From Acidimicrobiales bacterium (GTDB taxonomy: Bacteria; Actinomycetota; Acidimicrobiia; Acidimicrobiales; MedAcidi-G1), in the NCBI GenBank assembly GCA_030747595.1, contig JASLKK010000010.1, forward strand, positions 46,061 through 110,060: a DNA stretch of 64,000 nucleotides, given 5' to 3'. How positions within the stretch are numbered: the stretch's first letter is position 1; each line of letters opens with the position of its first letter. The notes under the pieces are model-generated. The model was not told where the DNA came from. It worked only from the letters and a program-made list of their open reading frames with translations, and searched no databases. The position numbers and the translations under genes were made by a program. Below are positions 25,405 to 34,299 of the stretch, piece after piece.

Positions 25405-26442
25405 TCACCAGTCCCGCAGGTCGACCGGCCACGACTCCAGCACCTCGGCGTCACCGCCCGCCGTGACGTCATGCACCAGGTGAAGCGTGGCGTGCTTGGC
25501 GATGGTTGGATCGATGTGAGCTGGTCGTAGCCCCACCCGATCGCCAACGGTCCACGATCCACCAGCCACCGTGGTGTGTTCGTCGGAGCAGAACAGGACC
25601 TCAGCAGCGCCACCCTGGTCATCGACTAGTTGGGGTCCACCGCTGTCCATGGCTAGCGCCTTGAGGCCACCGTCGAGTGCCACATGCCGACCGGGTCGCA
25701 CCGAGACAGCTGTGGTGAGCACGACCAGGCCCTCGGCAAATGGAAGGCCAAGCTGGGCGTAGTCGCCGTCCATCAGGACGAACGAACCGGCCTGCAACTC
25801 GGTCACCACCTCGTTGCAGTCCCACGTGCCGGTGCCCCCACCGGACACCACGTCGCCGCCCACCTCGGCATGGGCGGCGGTCAGAACGTCCATAGCCCGG
25901 GCCGTCCGGGACCGGCGCTCGTCAGCGTTGACCACGTGCTGGAGATGACCTTCGTAGCCCATGACGCCACGCACGGTCAGGCCGGCGTTCCGGGCCTCGT
26001 CGGCCAGTCGACCGGCATCGGCCGGGTCGCAACCGCATCGGGGCATCCCCACGTCGACGTCAACCAGTACTTCACGGATTCCCGCGGTGGCCGCCACATC
26101 GATCGTCTCGGACGAATCCACGGCCACCGTCACCCGGGTTCCAGCGACGACCAACGCACCGAGACGACCCGCGAGCTGGGGATCGACGATCTCGTTGGCC
26201 AACAGCAGGTCCTCGCCCAGGTCAGCGTCGGCCATGCCTTCCATCTCGCGGACCGTGGCGCAGCAGAAGCTCACATGGTCGGCGGCGGCTAGTCGGGCGG
26301 CCAACGCCGTGCACTTGAACGCCTTGACGTGGGGGCGCAGTGCGAGCCCCGGTCGAGCCACCGACATGGTGGCCGTGTTTGCCTCCAGCACGCCAGCGTC
26401 GGCCAGCAACGCCGGAGTCGTCAGGTCACCGGCACGCGTCAT
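25405..26442 (-). CDS. PLP-dependent D-serine dehydratase-like / D-threonine aldolase-like protein
   Basis: Fold-type III PLP enzyme. The N-terminal alanine-racemase-like barrel has the PLP lysine in LRPHVKAFKC, and the C-terminal D-serine-dehydratase domain has SDEHTTV and GDRVGLRPAHIDPTI, where metal ligands usually sit. Length 345 residues. It probably eliminates or cleaves a D-3-hydroxy amino acid. It overlaps neither neighbour but is within 13 bp of both, so it appears co-transcribed with the acyl-CoA dehydrogenase upstream and the ALO-type gene downstream. Confidence 0.87.
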   Translation of the reverse strand: MTRAGDLTTPALLADAGVLEANTATMSVARPGLALRPHVKAFKCTALAARLAAADHVSFCCATVREMEGMADADLGEDLLLANEIVDPQLAGRLGALVVAGTRVTVAVDSSETIDVAATAGIREVLVDVDVGMPRCGCDPADAGRLADEARNAGLTVRGVMGYEGHLQHVVNADERRSRTARAMDVLTAAHAEVGGDVVSGGGTGTWDCNEVVTELQAGSFVLMDGDYAQLGLPFAEGLVVLTTAVSVRPGRHVALDGGLKALAMDSGGPQLVDDQGGAAEVLFCSDEHTTVAGGSWTVGDRVGLRPAHIDPTIAKHATLHLVHDVTAGGDAEVLESWPVDLRDW

Positions 26443-26454
26443 CGCAGCACCACC

Positions 26455-27675
26455 TCAGCTGCGGCGGGTCTCGGACCACGACAACCCGCGCTCCAGGTCG
26501 ATTTCCCGGGGCAGTCCGAGCACACGCTCGGCGATGATGTTGCGCTGCACGGCGAACGTTCCCCCTCCCAAGGTGAGCGCCGGGGCGAATACGTACCCGT
26601 AGTGCCAGATCGACGACACGTCCGGAAACTGTCGGGTATCCAAGCGATTCTCTGTCGTTCCCCCGGCCTTCGCCGCGTCGAGGCGGCCCGGCGGCCCGGA
26701 TCCCACCAGCATTCCCGCTGTGCCGGCCATCTCTTTGGCCAGCTCCATGACGTGCTGCCCGTGCTCATCAGCCATGGCTTTCTGGATGGACGCCTCGGCG
26801 CCCGGTTCCTTCCCGGCGATCTGGGCCGTCAACGTCCGCAGGCGGTTAAGGCGCAGCACCTCGGCTTCACACCACAGCCCGGCCAGACGCTGCCGCTCCA
26901 CCGGGTCGGCCACCCCGCCGTTCCCGCGGACCAGGTTGAGTAGGTCATCGGCCGACGGGCCCTCGCCCCACAGCGAACCGGCTGACGACAACGACACCCG
27001 CTCGTTGGCCAGGGTCACCCGGGCCAGACGCCAGCCGTCGCCCTCAGCCCCAACCAGATTCTCGGCCGGGATACGCACGTCATCGAAGAACACTTGGTTG
27101 AACGAATGGGCCGTGGTGGCGTCGATGATCGGCGTCATGGTCAGGCCGGGTAGATCGGTTGGACAGACGAAGTATGAGATCCCCTTGTGCTTGGGCTGAC
27201 CAGGATCAGTCCGAGCGATCAGGATCCCGAAGGCCGCCTTGTGGCCACCGCTCGTCCAGATCTTCGACCCGTTGACCACGTACTCGTCGCCGTCGCGTAC
27301 CGCCCGTGTTCCGATGTTGGCCAGATCCGACCCAGCATCGGGCTCAGAGAACATCTGGCACCAGAACTCCTCCCCGGTAAAAATCGGGTCCAGGTACCGC
27401 TCCTTCTGCTCGTCGGTCCCGGCCATGGAAATGGTGGGAGCCGCCCAACCGATTCCGATCGGATTGACCGGGCGCCGCACCCCGGCCCGTCGGAGCTCGT
27501 CATCGATGAGGATCTGGTGCATTGGTTCAGCGCCGATCCCGTGGGGAGCCGGCCAGTGGGGTACCACGTAGCCGGCATCGTGAAGCTGTCGGGCCGTTGG
27601 CTCGGGATGGGCGGCCAGCCACTCCCGGACGGCCAGTCGGCGGGGGTCGTCGTCCGGAGGAAAATCGAAGTCCAT
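26455..27675 (-). CDS. Acyl-CoA dehydrogenase
   Basis: FAD-dependent alpha,beta-dehydrogenase of acyl-CoA thioesters. Family signatures include FSEPDAGSDLANIGTRAV, the FAD-contact region VNGSKIWTSGGHKA and the C-terminal QRNIIAERVLGLPRE. Length 406 residues, and it has the actinobacterial FadE style seen in branched-chain or steroid side-chain degradation. Substrate unknown. It is at the head of, or within, a minus-strand run of oxidoreductase genes. Confidence 0.92.
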   Translation of the reverse strand: MDFDFPPDDDPRRLAVREWLAAHPEPTARQLHDAGYVVPHWPAPHGIGAEPMHQILIDDELRRAGVRRPVNPIGIGWAAPTISMAGTDEQKERYLDPIFTGEEFWCQMFSEPDAGSDLANIGTRAVRDGDEYVVNGSKIWTSGGHKAAFGILIARTDPGQPKHKGISYFVCPTDLPGLTMTPIIDATTAHSFNQVFFDDVRIPAENLVGAEGDGWRLARVTLANERVSLSSAGSLWGEGPSADDLLNLVRGNGGVADPVERQRLAGLWCEAEVLRLNRLRTLTAQIAGKEPGAEASIQKAMADEHGQHVMELAKEMAGTAGMLVGSGPPGRLDAAKAGGTTENRLDTRQFPDVSSIWHYGYVFAPALTLGGGTFAVQRNIIAERVLGLPREIDLERGLSWSETRRS

Positions 27676-27702
27676 CTCGACGATTCTGACCCCCTGACGG
27701 AG

Positions 27703-29403
27703 TCAGCCCAGCATGCGGGCCACGATGCGCCGCTGGATCCCGAAAGGCACTACGCCCCGGGCCGCCCATCTCAGCCAGGCCCCACGCCCCACCGGGCGCC
27801 GGGTCCACGGTCGGCCGCCGACCAGACCTCCAGAGAAGCAGCTGGCCACCGCCCGGGCCACCACCATCGGGTCGCCCCCAAGCTCTGCAGCCCTGCGATC
27901 CGCATTGGCCATTGCTTCGGTCAGCGCGGCGTATGGGCCGCCCGGGTAGCCGTGCCATGAATCGTCCCGCCAGATCCCGGTGGGGAAAGCCCCCGGTTCG
28001 ACGAGGGCCACATCGATGCCGTGAGGACCGACCTCCAAGGCCAACGACTCGGCGAACCCCTCGACCCCCCACTTGGAGGCCGCATAGGCCGACCATGTCG
28101 GTAGCCCGCCGAAGCCACTGGAGCTAGACATGCACACGATGCGACCACCGTGCGGACGCATGCGGGGCAGGGCGGCATGGGTCACGGCCAGGGTGCCCAC
28201 AAGGTTCGTCTCGATGACCCGGCCAGCCTCGGCTGGGGGCAGTTCCTCGAAGGGCCCGACCGACACCACGCCGGCGTTGTTGACGAGACCTACGATCCGG
28301 CCCACGTCGCCGGCCAACTCGACCCACCGGTCTGCCCGGGCGAACGCCTCGTCGATCGACGCCGGGTCGGTGACGTCCATGCGGAGTACCTCGACGCGGT
28401 CGGCCACGCCGGCTTCGGCCAGCGCTGCGTCCAACGGGCCGCGCCGGGCCAGGTCACGCATGGTGGCCGCCACCCGGCGACCCCTCCGAGCCAGTTCCAC
28501 GGTGATGTCCAGGCCGAAACCCGACGAGCAGCCGGTGACGATGATGACGCCGTCGGGGTTTCGGGGCGACGCCATCGACGGTGCCTGGTGGGTGAGACGG
28601 CTGATGATCCTCCGCTGAACACCCGCCGGAACAATTCCCCGGGCCGCGAACCGTGCCCGGGCCGTCAGACCGATCGGATGGCGTAGGCCCCTTCGTCCCT
28701 CGGTGACGGCCACCATGGTCGCCGACACCGACGCCGGGTCCAGCGCTCGGGCCCACGCCCGATCGTCGCCGACCTCCATGCTCTCCACGAGCGGGGCGTA
28801 CGGCCCGTCCGGGTCACCGTAAACGGCGCCCAAGTCCCACAGGCCGGTACGTACCGATGCCGGCTCGACAATGGCCACCCCCACCCCCAACGGATGGAGT
28901 TCATGGGCCAGCGACTCGGCCCAACCCTCGACGGCCCACTTGGATCCGCAGTAGGCGGCCAGCCCCGGCAAGGCCGACAACCCCCCTACCGACGATACGA
29001 CCACGACCCGGGAACCCTCAGTGGCCCTCAGCGCAGGTAGCGCGGCCCGGGTCACGTGCATGGCCCCACCGAGGTTCACCTCGAACAGCCGTCGGATCTG
29101 AGCGAAAGGCGTCTCCTCGAAGACACCGGCCACCCGGATCCCAGCATTGGCCACCACGGCGTCCAACGTCCCGCCGGTGGTGGCCAGAACGGCGGCCACC
29201 GCTGCCTCCACGGCTGCCCGGTCGGTCACATCCACACGGATCGGTTCGACCGAACCACCGAAGCCGGCCAAGTCCGACGGTAGAAGTGTCGACTCTCCGG
29301 CCCGCAGGTCGAATCCGAACACTCGCCAGCCCCATCGGGCGAGGTCCTGTGCGGTGGCCTCGCCGATCCCGCCGGCCGCTCCGGTGACGATTGCCGTGCG
29401 CAT
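27703..29403 (-). CDS. Tandem fusion of two short-chain dehydrogenases
   Basis: A single 566-residue protein with two complete SDR domains. Domain 1 (about 1-285) has VTGAAGGIGEA and YCGSKWAVEGWAESL; domain 2 (about 286-566) has VTGCSSGFGLDI and YAASKWGVEGFAESL. Each domain ends with a similar tail (GIVPAGVQRRIISRL and GVVPFGIQRRIVARM), so the gene arose by internal duplication of a complete unit. Both catalytic Tyr-x3-Lys motifs and both glycine motifs are intact, so two active sites are expected. Substrates unknown. It is downstream of MOSC on the same strand. Confidence 0.9.
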   Translation of the reverse strand: MRTAIVTGAAGGIGEATAQDLARWGWRVFGFDLRAGESTLLPSDLAGFGGSVEPIRVDVTDRAAVEAAVAAVLATTGGTLDAVVANAGIRVAGVFEETPFAQIRRLFEVNLGGAMHVTRAALPALRATEGSRVVVVSSVGGLSALPGLAAYCGSKWAVEGWAESLAHELHPLGVGVAIVEPASVRTGLWDLGAVYGDPDGPYAPLVESMEVGDDRAWARALDPASVSATMVAVTEGRRGLRHPIGLTARARFAARGIVPAGVQRRIISRLTHQAPSMASPRNPDGVIIVTGCSSGFGLDITVELARRGRRVAATMRDLARRGPLDAALAEAGVADRVEVLRMDVTDPASIDEAFARADRWVELAGDVGRIVGLVNNAGVVSVGPFEELPPAEAGRVIETNLVGTLAVTHAALPRMRPHGGRIVCMSSSSGFGGLPTWSAYAASKWGVEGFAESLALEVGPHGIDVALVEPGAFPTGIWRDDSWHGYPGGPYAALTEAMANADRRAAELGGDPMVVARAVASCFSGGLVGGRPWTRRPVGRGAWLRWAARGVVPFGIQRRIVARMLG

Positions 29404-29412
29404 GTGTCGAGG

Positions 29413-29973
29413 TTAGGAGGTGGGCCGCTCCACGGTGATCCGGTCTCCCGTTCGGATGGTGCCCGGCACCACCACCCGGGCGTTGATGCCCCGCAGGTTC
29501 ATGGCTCGACCCGACTCCGAGTTGACAAACCGGTGGGCGTCCAGTCCGAAGCGCTGGGTGAACTTGGAGCACCCTGTATGGGGCTGATCGGTGACCTCAA
29601 TCACTGCCTCACTGATTCGCAGACGTGACCACACAGGTAGGTCGTCGGGGGCCAACGACAAATCGACCACCAACTGGTCGCCGGCTAGAGGGCGGCGGGT
29701 GGGGTCAGGGCAGACAAGTGCCAATAGCCGGCTGTTGATGAGGGTGAGCTGCATATCAGGATGAGGAGCACCCATACTGGTCGGCTTCTGGTTCCAGTTG
29801 TCGCCTACCAGACCATCGGTAATATCCAACTCGCCCTCGACCAAGACCTCGCGTACGTCCACACCAGGACGCCGCACGATCAACTCCAGGGTGCCGTCGT
29901 CCACCGGCGCGGCCAGCACGTCAGCGAGTCCGGCGTTCAACTCGTCGGTAGTCAGATGTTCAATGGTGCTCAT
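29413..29973 (-). CDS. MOSC domain-containing protein
   Basis: MOSC domains occur in molybdenum-cofactor sulfurases and mARC-type reductases. The conserved cysteine lies in TDQPHTGCSKFTQRFG. I start at the ATG giving MSTIEHLT (186 residues); the open frame runs 22 codons further up without support. It is 9 bp upstream of the tandem SDR gene. The 225-bp gap upstream of it (29974-30198) shows no further gene, RNA or clear promoter. Confidence 0.88.
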   Translation of the reverse strand: MSTIEHLTTDELNAGLADVLAAPVDDGTLELIVRRPGVDVREVLVEGELDITDGLVGDNWNQKPTSMGAPHPDMQLTLINSRLLALVCPDPTRRPLAGDQLVVDLSLAPDDLPVWSRLRISEAVIEVTDQPHTGCSKFTQRFGLDAHRFVNSESGRAMNLRGINARVVVPGTIRTGDRITVERPTS

Positions 29974-30198
29974 GTAACCCGGTACCTCCCGGTCTGGATG
30001 TCGTCCTCGGCATACCTGTGCCCATCCTCGCTGCCACAACTCACACCCGCTTCACCTCCCAGGTCACGGCCGACACGAACGACCGCATCCTCTCCGCCAC
30101 AAGACCCCGGTTAGGCGGGCACGAGGAACAACCGGAGACCGACGCCACCTACCCTGCCGGATCAAGATCCGTCGAACCGACTGGACCAGACTACGTCC

Positions 30199-31443
30199 AT
30201 GCCAAGGGAAGGGTTACCGGCGGGGCGAGAACGAACCCAGTGGGGGGTGGTGGCCTTCCTCGCCTTCATCGGGATGTCGGCGGCCTTCGGGATCGACGCC
30301 TCGCTACCCGCCTTCGACGAGATGCGACCCGACGTGGGCTTGCCGCCGGGATCGAATCGGATCACCCTGGCCATCACCGTCTACTTCCTGGGAACGGCCG
30401 GCGGACAGATCGTCTACGGACCTATCTCTGACCGGTTCGGGCGGATGGCCACGCTTCGAGTCGGCATGGCCATCTATGCCGTCGGAGCGGCCGGTTCGAT
30501 GCTGGCCACCGACTTCGATTTCCTGCTGGGGAGTCGACTGGTCTGGGGACTCGGAGCATCCGCGGCTTCGCTAATGAATCTGGCCATCCTCCGAGACCTC
30601 TACTCGGGAACCCGGATGGCCCGGATGATGTCGTTGGTGACGGCCGTATTCCTGGTCGGACCGGTGGTGACCCCGCTAGTCGCCGAGGGAATTCTCCGCG
30701 CGGCGTCGTGGCGCTGGATCTACGCGTGTGGCCTGGTGCTCGCCGTCACCATTGTGGTGTGGAGCTTCCGGTTCGGCGAGACGCTGCACCCCGACAACCG
30801 GCGTCCACTCCGAGTCGGACCGACAGTGGATGCCTTCCGGCAGGTCGTGGCCTGTCGTCGAACGGTCCTGTACGCGGCGACGCTGCTGTTCGTCGACGGG
30901 GCCTTCTTCATTTTCCTCGGGAGCACCCAGCAGGTGTTCGACATCATCTACGGCAGGGCCGACCAATTCGCCTTCCTGTTCGCGGCCTCGGCCATCCCCT
31001 TCGCCATCGGGTTCCTCCTCGTGAGCCCGACCATCGGCAGGTGGGGGGCCCACCGGGTCGGACTGGCGGTTCTCTCCGCAGCGCTGGCCATGGCCGTCGC
31101 CCTGCTCGGGCTCACTCTGGCAGCCGACGGCGTGCCCGAGTTCTGGACGTGGTTCTCGTTCATGGTGGTCGGCAACACACTGCTCGCCCTCGTCACACCG
31201 GTCGCCATGTCCATGGCATTGGAACCAATGGGCGACCTAGCTGGGACCGCCGCGGGAATCCTCGGCCTAGGGGGCATCACGGCGGCCTCCTTGCTGGCTG
31301 CCTTCGTTGGCATGCACATCCATGACTCGACCACCCCGTGGACCGTGGGCTACGTGGTCTACGGCGCCATCGGCCTCGTGCTGTTGGTGGCCGCCGGACG
31401 GACCCCAGAGCCGGCGGCACATCAGCCAGCGGTAGCGGCATAG
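30199..31443 (+). CDS. MFS efflux transporter, Bcr/CflA type
   Basis: Drug:H+ antiporter-type permease with about 12 helices, 414 residues. The motif PISDRFGRMATLRVG follows helix 2, and VWGLGASAASLMNLAILRDL is the Bcr/CflA-like helix 4 region. It opens a four-gene plus-strand operon: one base separates it from the TauD-type dioxygenase gene. An export role for a substrate or product of that dioxygenase is plausible. Confidence 0.88.
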   Translation: MPREGLPAGRERTQWGVVAFLAFIGMSAAFGIDASLPAFDEMRPDVGLPPGSNRITLAITVYFLGTAGGQIVYGPISDRFGRMATLRVGMAIYAVGAAGSMLATDFDFLLGSRLVWGLGASAASLMNLAILRDLYSGTRMARMMSLVTAVFLVGPVVTPLVAEGILRAASWRWIYACGLVLAVTIVVWSFRFGETLHPDNRRPLRVGPTVDAFRQVVACRRTVLYAATLLFVDGAFFIFLGSTQQVFDIIYGRADQFAFLFAASAIPFAIGFLLVSPTIGRWGAHRVGLAVLSAALAMAVALLGLTLAADGVPEFWTWFSFMVVGNTLLALVTPVAMSMALEPMGDLAGTAAGILGLGGITAASLLAAFVGMHIHDSTTPWTVGYVVYGAIGLVLLVAAGRTPEPAAHQPAVAA

Positions 31444-31444
31444 G

Positions 31445-32506
31445 TTGCGCGCCTTGAACCTCCTGAAAATCCCCGTTCCGAGGGCCAACCTTTGGCGCGG
31501 CGCCAACCTCGGAGGTACCGATGCGATCGCCATCGAGCTACCCAACAGCGACCTTGCCGACCTCGAGGCGGCAGCCATTGACCTCGCTGCCCAGGGGATA
31601 GACCCCGTTGATGCCCACCCTGACGACCTGCCGCTCGGAACACTTGAACCGTTGGTAGCCGAACTGCGCCACGAGGTCCTCCACGGACGGGGCCTTGCCC
31701 TGTTACGGGGATTCCCGGTGGAGCGTCGATCGGTGGACGAGTTGGGCCTGATGTTCTGGGGCATCGGGTTGCGCCTCGGGAGGGCCGTCTCCCAGAGCGT
31801 CATGGGCGAACGCCTGGGTCATGTCGTGAACGTGACCGACGTGGATCCACATGCCCGTGCCTACCGAAACCGCTCCGAGCTGGCCCCCCACAGCGACCCG
31901 GGAGACATGCTGTCCTTGCTCTGCATCCGCCCGGCACTGGACGGCGGAGTAAGTCGGTTCGTGAGCTCGCTGGCCGTGTTCGACGAGATCCGACGCTCCC
32001 GGCCCGACCTGTTGGATCGGCTGGCCCGGGGTTACCGCTATCACCGCTTCGGCGAACAGGGCCCGGACGACGCGCCCATTACCCCGCACCGCGTGCCGGT
32101 GTTCAGCGCGTGCGACGGGCTGGTGAGTGGCCGGTACGTGCCCGAATACGTGCAGATCGCCGCTGACGAGGACCCGTCGATCCAGTTGGACGATGTCGAC
32201 CACGAAGCCCTCGACCTGCTGCACACCACTACCAACCAGGCCGACCTGGTACTGGATTTCACCATGGCGGCCGGTGAGGCCGTGGTGGCCAACAACTACA
32301 CGGTCTTCCATGCCCGCACGGCGTTTACCGATTCGCCGGAGTACCGCCGCCACCTGCTGCGACTGTGGCTGGCCGCTGAACCACCCCGCCCGGTGGCGCC
32401 CGAGACCGAGCAGTACCCCGACGGGCCGGGTATCTCGCCGCAGCCGGGACAGACCCCGTCGTTCGCCAGCCGGTACGACGAGCCCAACCAGCCAGGCCGA
32501 CAGTGA
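31445..32506 (+). CDS. TauD/TfdA-family Fe(II)/2-oxoglutarate dioxygenase
   Basis: Non-haem iron dioxygenase. The metal triad appears as H149-x-D151 in LAPHSDPGDML and H289 in TVFHARTAF, with the 2-oxoglutarate arginine in RRHLLRLWL near 303. Length 353 residues from a TTG start right after the MFS stop codon; a TTG three codons later is possible. It overlaps the next MFS gene by 4 bp. Related enzymes hydroxylate taurine, aryloxyacids, or amino acids bound for natural products; the substrate here is unknown. Confidence 0.88.
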   Translation: MRALNLLKIPVPRANLWRGANLGGTDAIAIELPNSDLADLEAAAIDLAAQGIDPVDAHPDDLPLGTLEPLVAELRHEVLHGRGLALLRGFPVERRSVDELGLMFWGIGLRLGRAVSQSVMGERLGHVVNVTDVDPHARAYRNRSELAPHSDPGDMLSLLCIRPALDGGVSRFVSSLAVFDEIRRSRPDLLDRLARGYRYHRFGEQGPDDAPITPHRVPVFSACDGLVSGRYVPEYVQIAADEDPSIQLDDVDHEALDLLHTTTNQADLVLDFTMAAGEAVVANNYTVFHARTAFTDSPEYRRHLLRLWLAAEPPRPVAPETEQYPDGPGISPQPGQTPSFASRYDEPNQPGRQ

Positions 32507-33786
32507 CCGACCTAACCGACACCGTTCGGGTGCCGTTCGCCGTTAAGGCGTTGATCTTCACGTTCTTCCTCAGCGCCTTCGCAACGGTCGGCCAGATCAC
32601 CATCATCGGCAAGCAGGTCTATGACCTGACGGGCAGTGAACTCCACCTCGGCCTGCTGGGCTTGGCCGAGTTCCTGCCGGTGGCTGTACTGGCACCGTTC
32701 GCCGGTGCGGCAGCTGACCGGTTCGATCGTCGGATCGTGTTCGGCGTCGCCATCGCTGGCGAAGTAGTGGCGTCGCTGCTGCTGTTCCTCTACGCACGAA
32801 CCGATCCGACCTCCGTCACGCCGATCTTCGCCATCGTCCTGTTCTTCGGACTTTGTCGGACCTTCGCCTCACCGACCGGCCGGGCGCTGGCCATTGACCT
32901 GAGTCCACCGGAGGTGGTGGCCCGCGTGGTGGCCCTCAAGACCGTCGGCTATCAGGGAGGTCTGATCGTCGGACCGATCGCCTTCGGCTTCGCCTTTGTT
33001 GCTGACGAATCACTCCCCTACCTGTTGTCGACCATCGCCTTGATCGCCGTCGTCGGCATCGTCGTCTTCGTCCCGTCGTCGGGGGTACGACGTCTGGCCA
33101 GCACCGGGTCCCGGCAGGCCATCCACGACGCCTTCGAGGGCCTGCGGTTCATCCGGCGCAGCCCCATCTTGCTGGGGGCAATGGGTCTGGACCTGTTCGC
33201 CGTGCTGTTCGGTGGGGCGGTCGCACTACTCCCAGCGATCGCCGAAGAGCGCCTCGGGGTGGGTGCCGTGGGACTGGGTTGGCTGCGAGCCGGCGTGGGC
33301 ATCGGGGCCGGCGTGGTGGCCGTGACTCTCTCGGTACGACCGCTACAACACCGGCTTGGTCGAATTCTGCTGTTCGTAGTTGCCCTGTTCGGCCTGGGCA
33401 CCATTGGGCTGGGCCTGACCCGCAGCTTCGCCCTGGCATTCACCGCCATCGTGCTGCTATCGGCGGCCGACGCTGTGTCGATGTTTATCCGGCTGACGTT
33501 GGTGCCCCTCGCCACCCCGGAGGACATGCGGGGCCGTGTGCTGGCCGTCGAGAACGTGTTCATCGGGGCGTCAAACGAACTGGGTGCCGCCGAGTCGGGG
33601 TTGACCGCAGCGTTCATGGGCCTGGTCGGCGCCGTGATCTTCGGTGGTGCGGCCACCCTGGTCGTGGTGGCCCTGTGGTGGCGCCTGTTCCCGGCGTTGC
33701 GCGACATGGACACCTTCGACGAGATTCGACCCGACCCGATACCTGTACCCCAGTCACCTGAACAGAAAGCGAGCCCATCCCCGTGA
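32503..33786 (+). CDS. MFS transporter (EntS/TIGR00900-like)
   Basis: Second permease of the operon, 427 residues, about 11-12 helices. The loop 2-3 motif is GAAADRFDRRIVFG, and a long C-terminal Pro-rich tail follows the last helix. Its sequence resembles the enterobactin-exporter-type MFS group rather than Bcr/CflA, so the operon codes for two unrelated permeases. It overlaps the dioxygenase gene and the NTF2-like gene by 4 bp each. Confidence 0.87.
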   Translation: MTDLTDTVRVPFAVKALIFTFFLSAFATVGQITIIGKQVYDLTGSELHLGLLGLAEFLPVAVLAPFAGAAADRFDRRIVFGVAIAGEVVASLLLFLYARTDPTSVTPIFAIVLFFGLCRTFASPTGRALAIDLSPPEVVARVVALKTVGYQGGLIVGPIAFGFAFVADESLPYLLSTIALIAVVGIVVFVPSSGVRRLASTGSRQAIHDAFEGLRFIRRSPILLGAMGLDLFAVLFGGAVALLPAIAEERLGVGAVGLGWLRAGVGIGAGVVAVTLSVRPLQHRLGRILLFVVALFGLGTIGLGLTRSFALAFTAIVLLSAADAVSMFIRLTLVPLATPEDMRGRVLAVENVFIGASNELGAAESGLTAAFMGLVGAVIFGGAATLVVVALWWRLFPALRDMDTFDEIRPDPIPVPQSPEQKASPSP

Positions 33787-34229
33787 TCGAAACCGCCATC
33801 GAACGTTGGCACGCCGTCCTGCGCGGCGAGGCCGACCTGGATGATCTGCTGCATGAGAACTGCGTGTTCTGGTCGCCCGTCCTGTTCCGTGCACAGCAAG
33901 GCCGAGAGCTGACCAAGATGTACCTCCAGGCTGCAGCCCAAGTCTTCCCCGGCGACTCCCCCGCCGAGAAACCCGACCAGGAGCCCGGTGGCGACCCGAC
34001 TGGTGGCGACTCCGCCTTCCGGTATACCCGCCGAGTCCTTGACGGGCATCTCGCCGTCTTGGAGTTCGAGACGAATATGGGTGGTATCGCCGTGAACGGC
34101 GTGGACATCATCACCTGTGACGACAACGGGATGATCACCGAGTTCAAGGTGATGCTCCGGCCCATAAAGGCCGTCGAGGCGGTCCGGGACCGTATGGCCG
34201 CCATGCTCGAAACCCTCGGCGGAGGCTGA
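33783..34229 (+). CDS. NTF2-like (SnoaL-type) protein
   Basis: A 148-residue alpha+beta-barrel protein, with the N-terminal pattern IERWHAVLRGEADLDDLLHENCVFWSP (first helix and strand of the fold, written here as one family block in two halves: IERWHAVL and LLHENCVFWSP) and the closing GMITEFKVMLRP. NTF2-like proteins act as cyclases, isomerases or binding proteins. It is the last gene of the operon, coupled to the MFS gene by a GTGA overlap. Function unknown. Confidence 0.8.
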   Translation: MIETAIERWHAVLRGEADLDDLLHENCVFWSPVLFRAQQGRELTKMYLQAAAQVFPGDSPAEKPDQEPGGDPTGGDSAFRYTRRVLDGHLAVLEFETNMGGIAVNGVDIITCDDNGMITEFKVMLRPIKAVEAVRDRMAAMLETLGGG

Positions 34230-34237
34230 ACCGCCCG

Positions 34238-34253
34238 CGGTCGGTTACGACCG
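34238..34253. terminator. Short hairpin after the MFS/dioxygenase operon
   Basis: A 6-bp GC-rich stem (CGGTCG / CGACCG) with a GTTA tetraloop lies 9 bp after the NTF2-like stop codon, between convergent genes. Weak but suitably placed. Confidence 0.3.
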
Positions 34254-34299
34254 AGAGTCGCCCGTAACGTCCAACGGCCCTCGACGAAAACCCGCCCGG

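Noticed and set aside
29974..30198. Possible small gene or RNA in the MOSC-MFS gap
   Set aside because: Short open frames there have no start with a ribosome-binding site, no conserved pattern and no stable structure visible by eye.
33018..34049. Minus-strand open frame of 343 codons
   Set aside because: It is antisense to the second MFS gene and the NTF2-like gene, both of which have clear family motifs and coupled starts.
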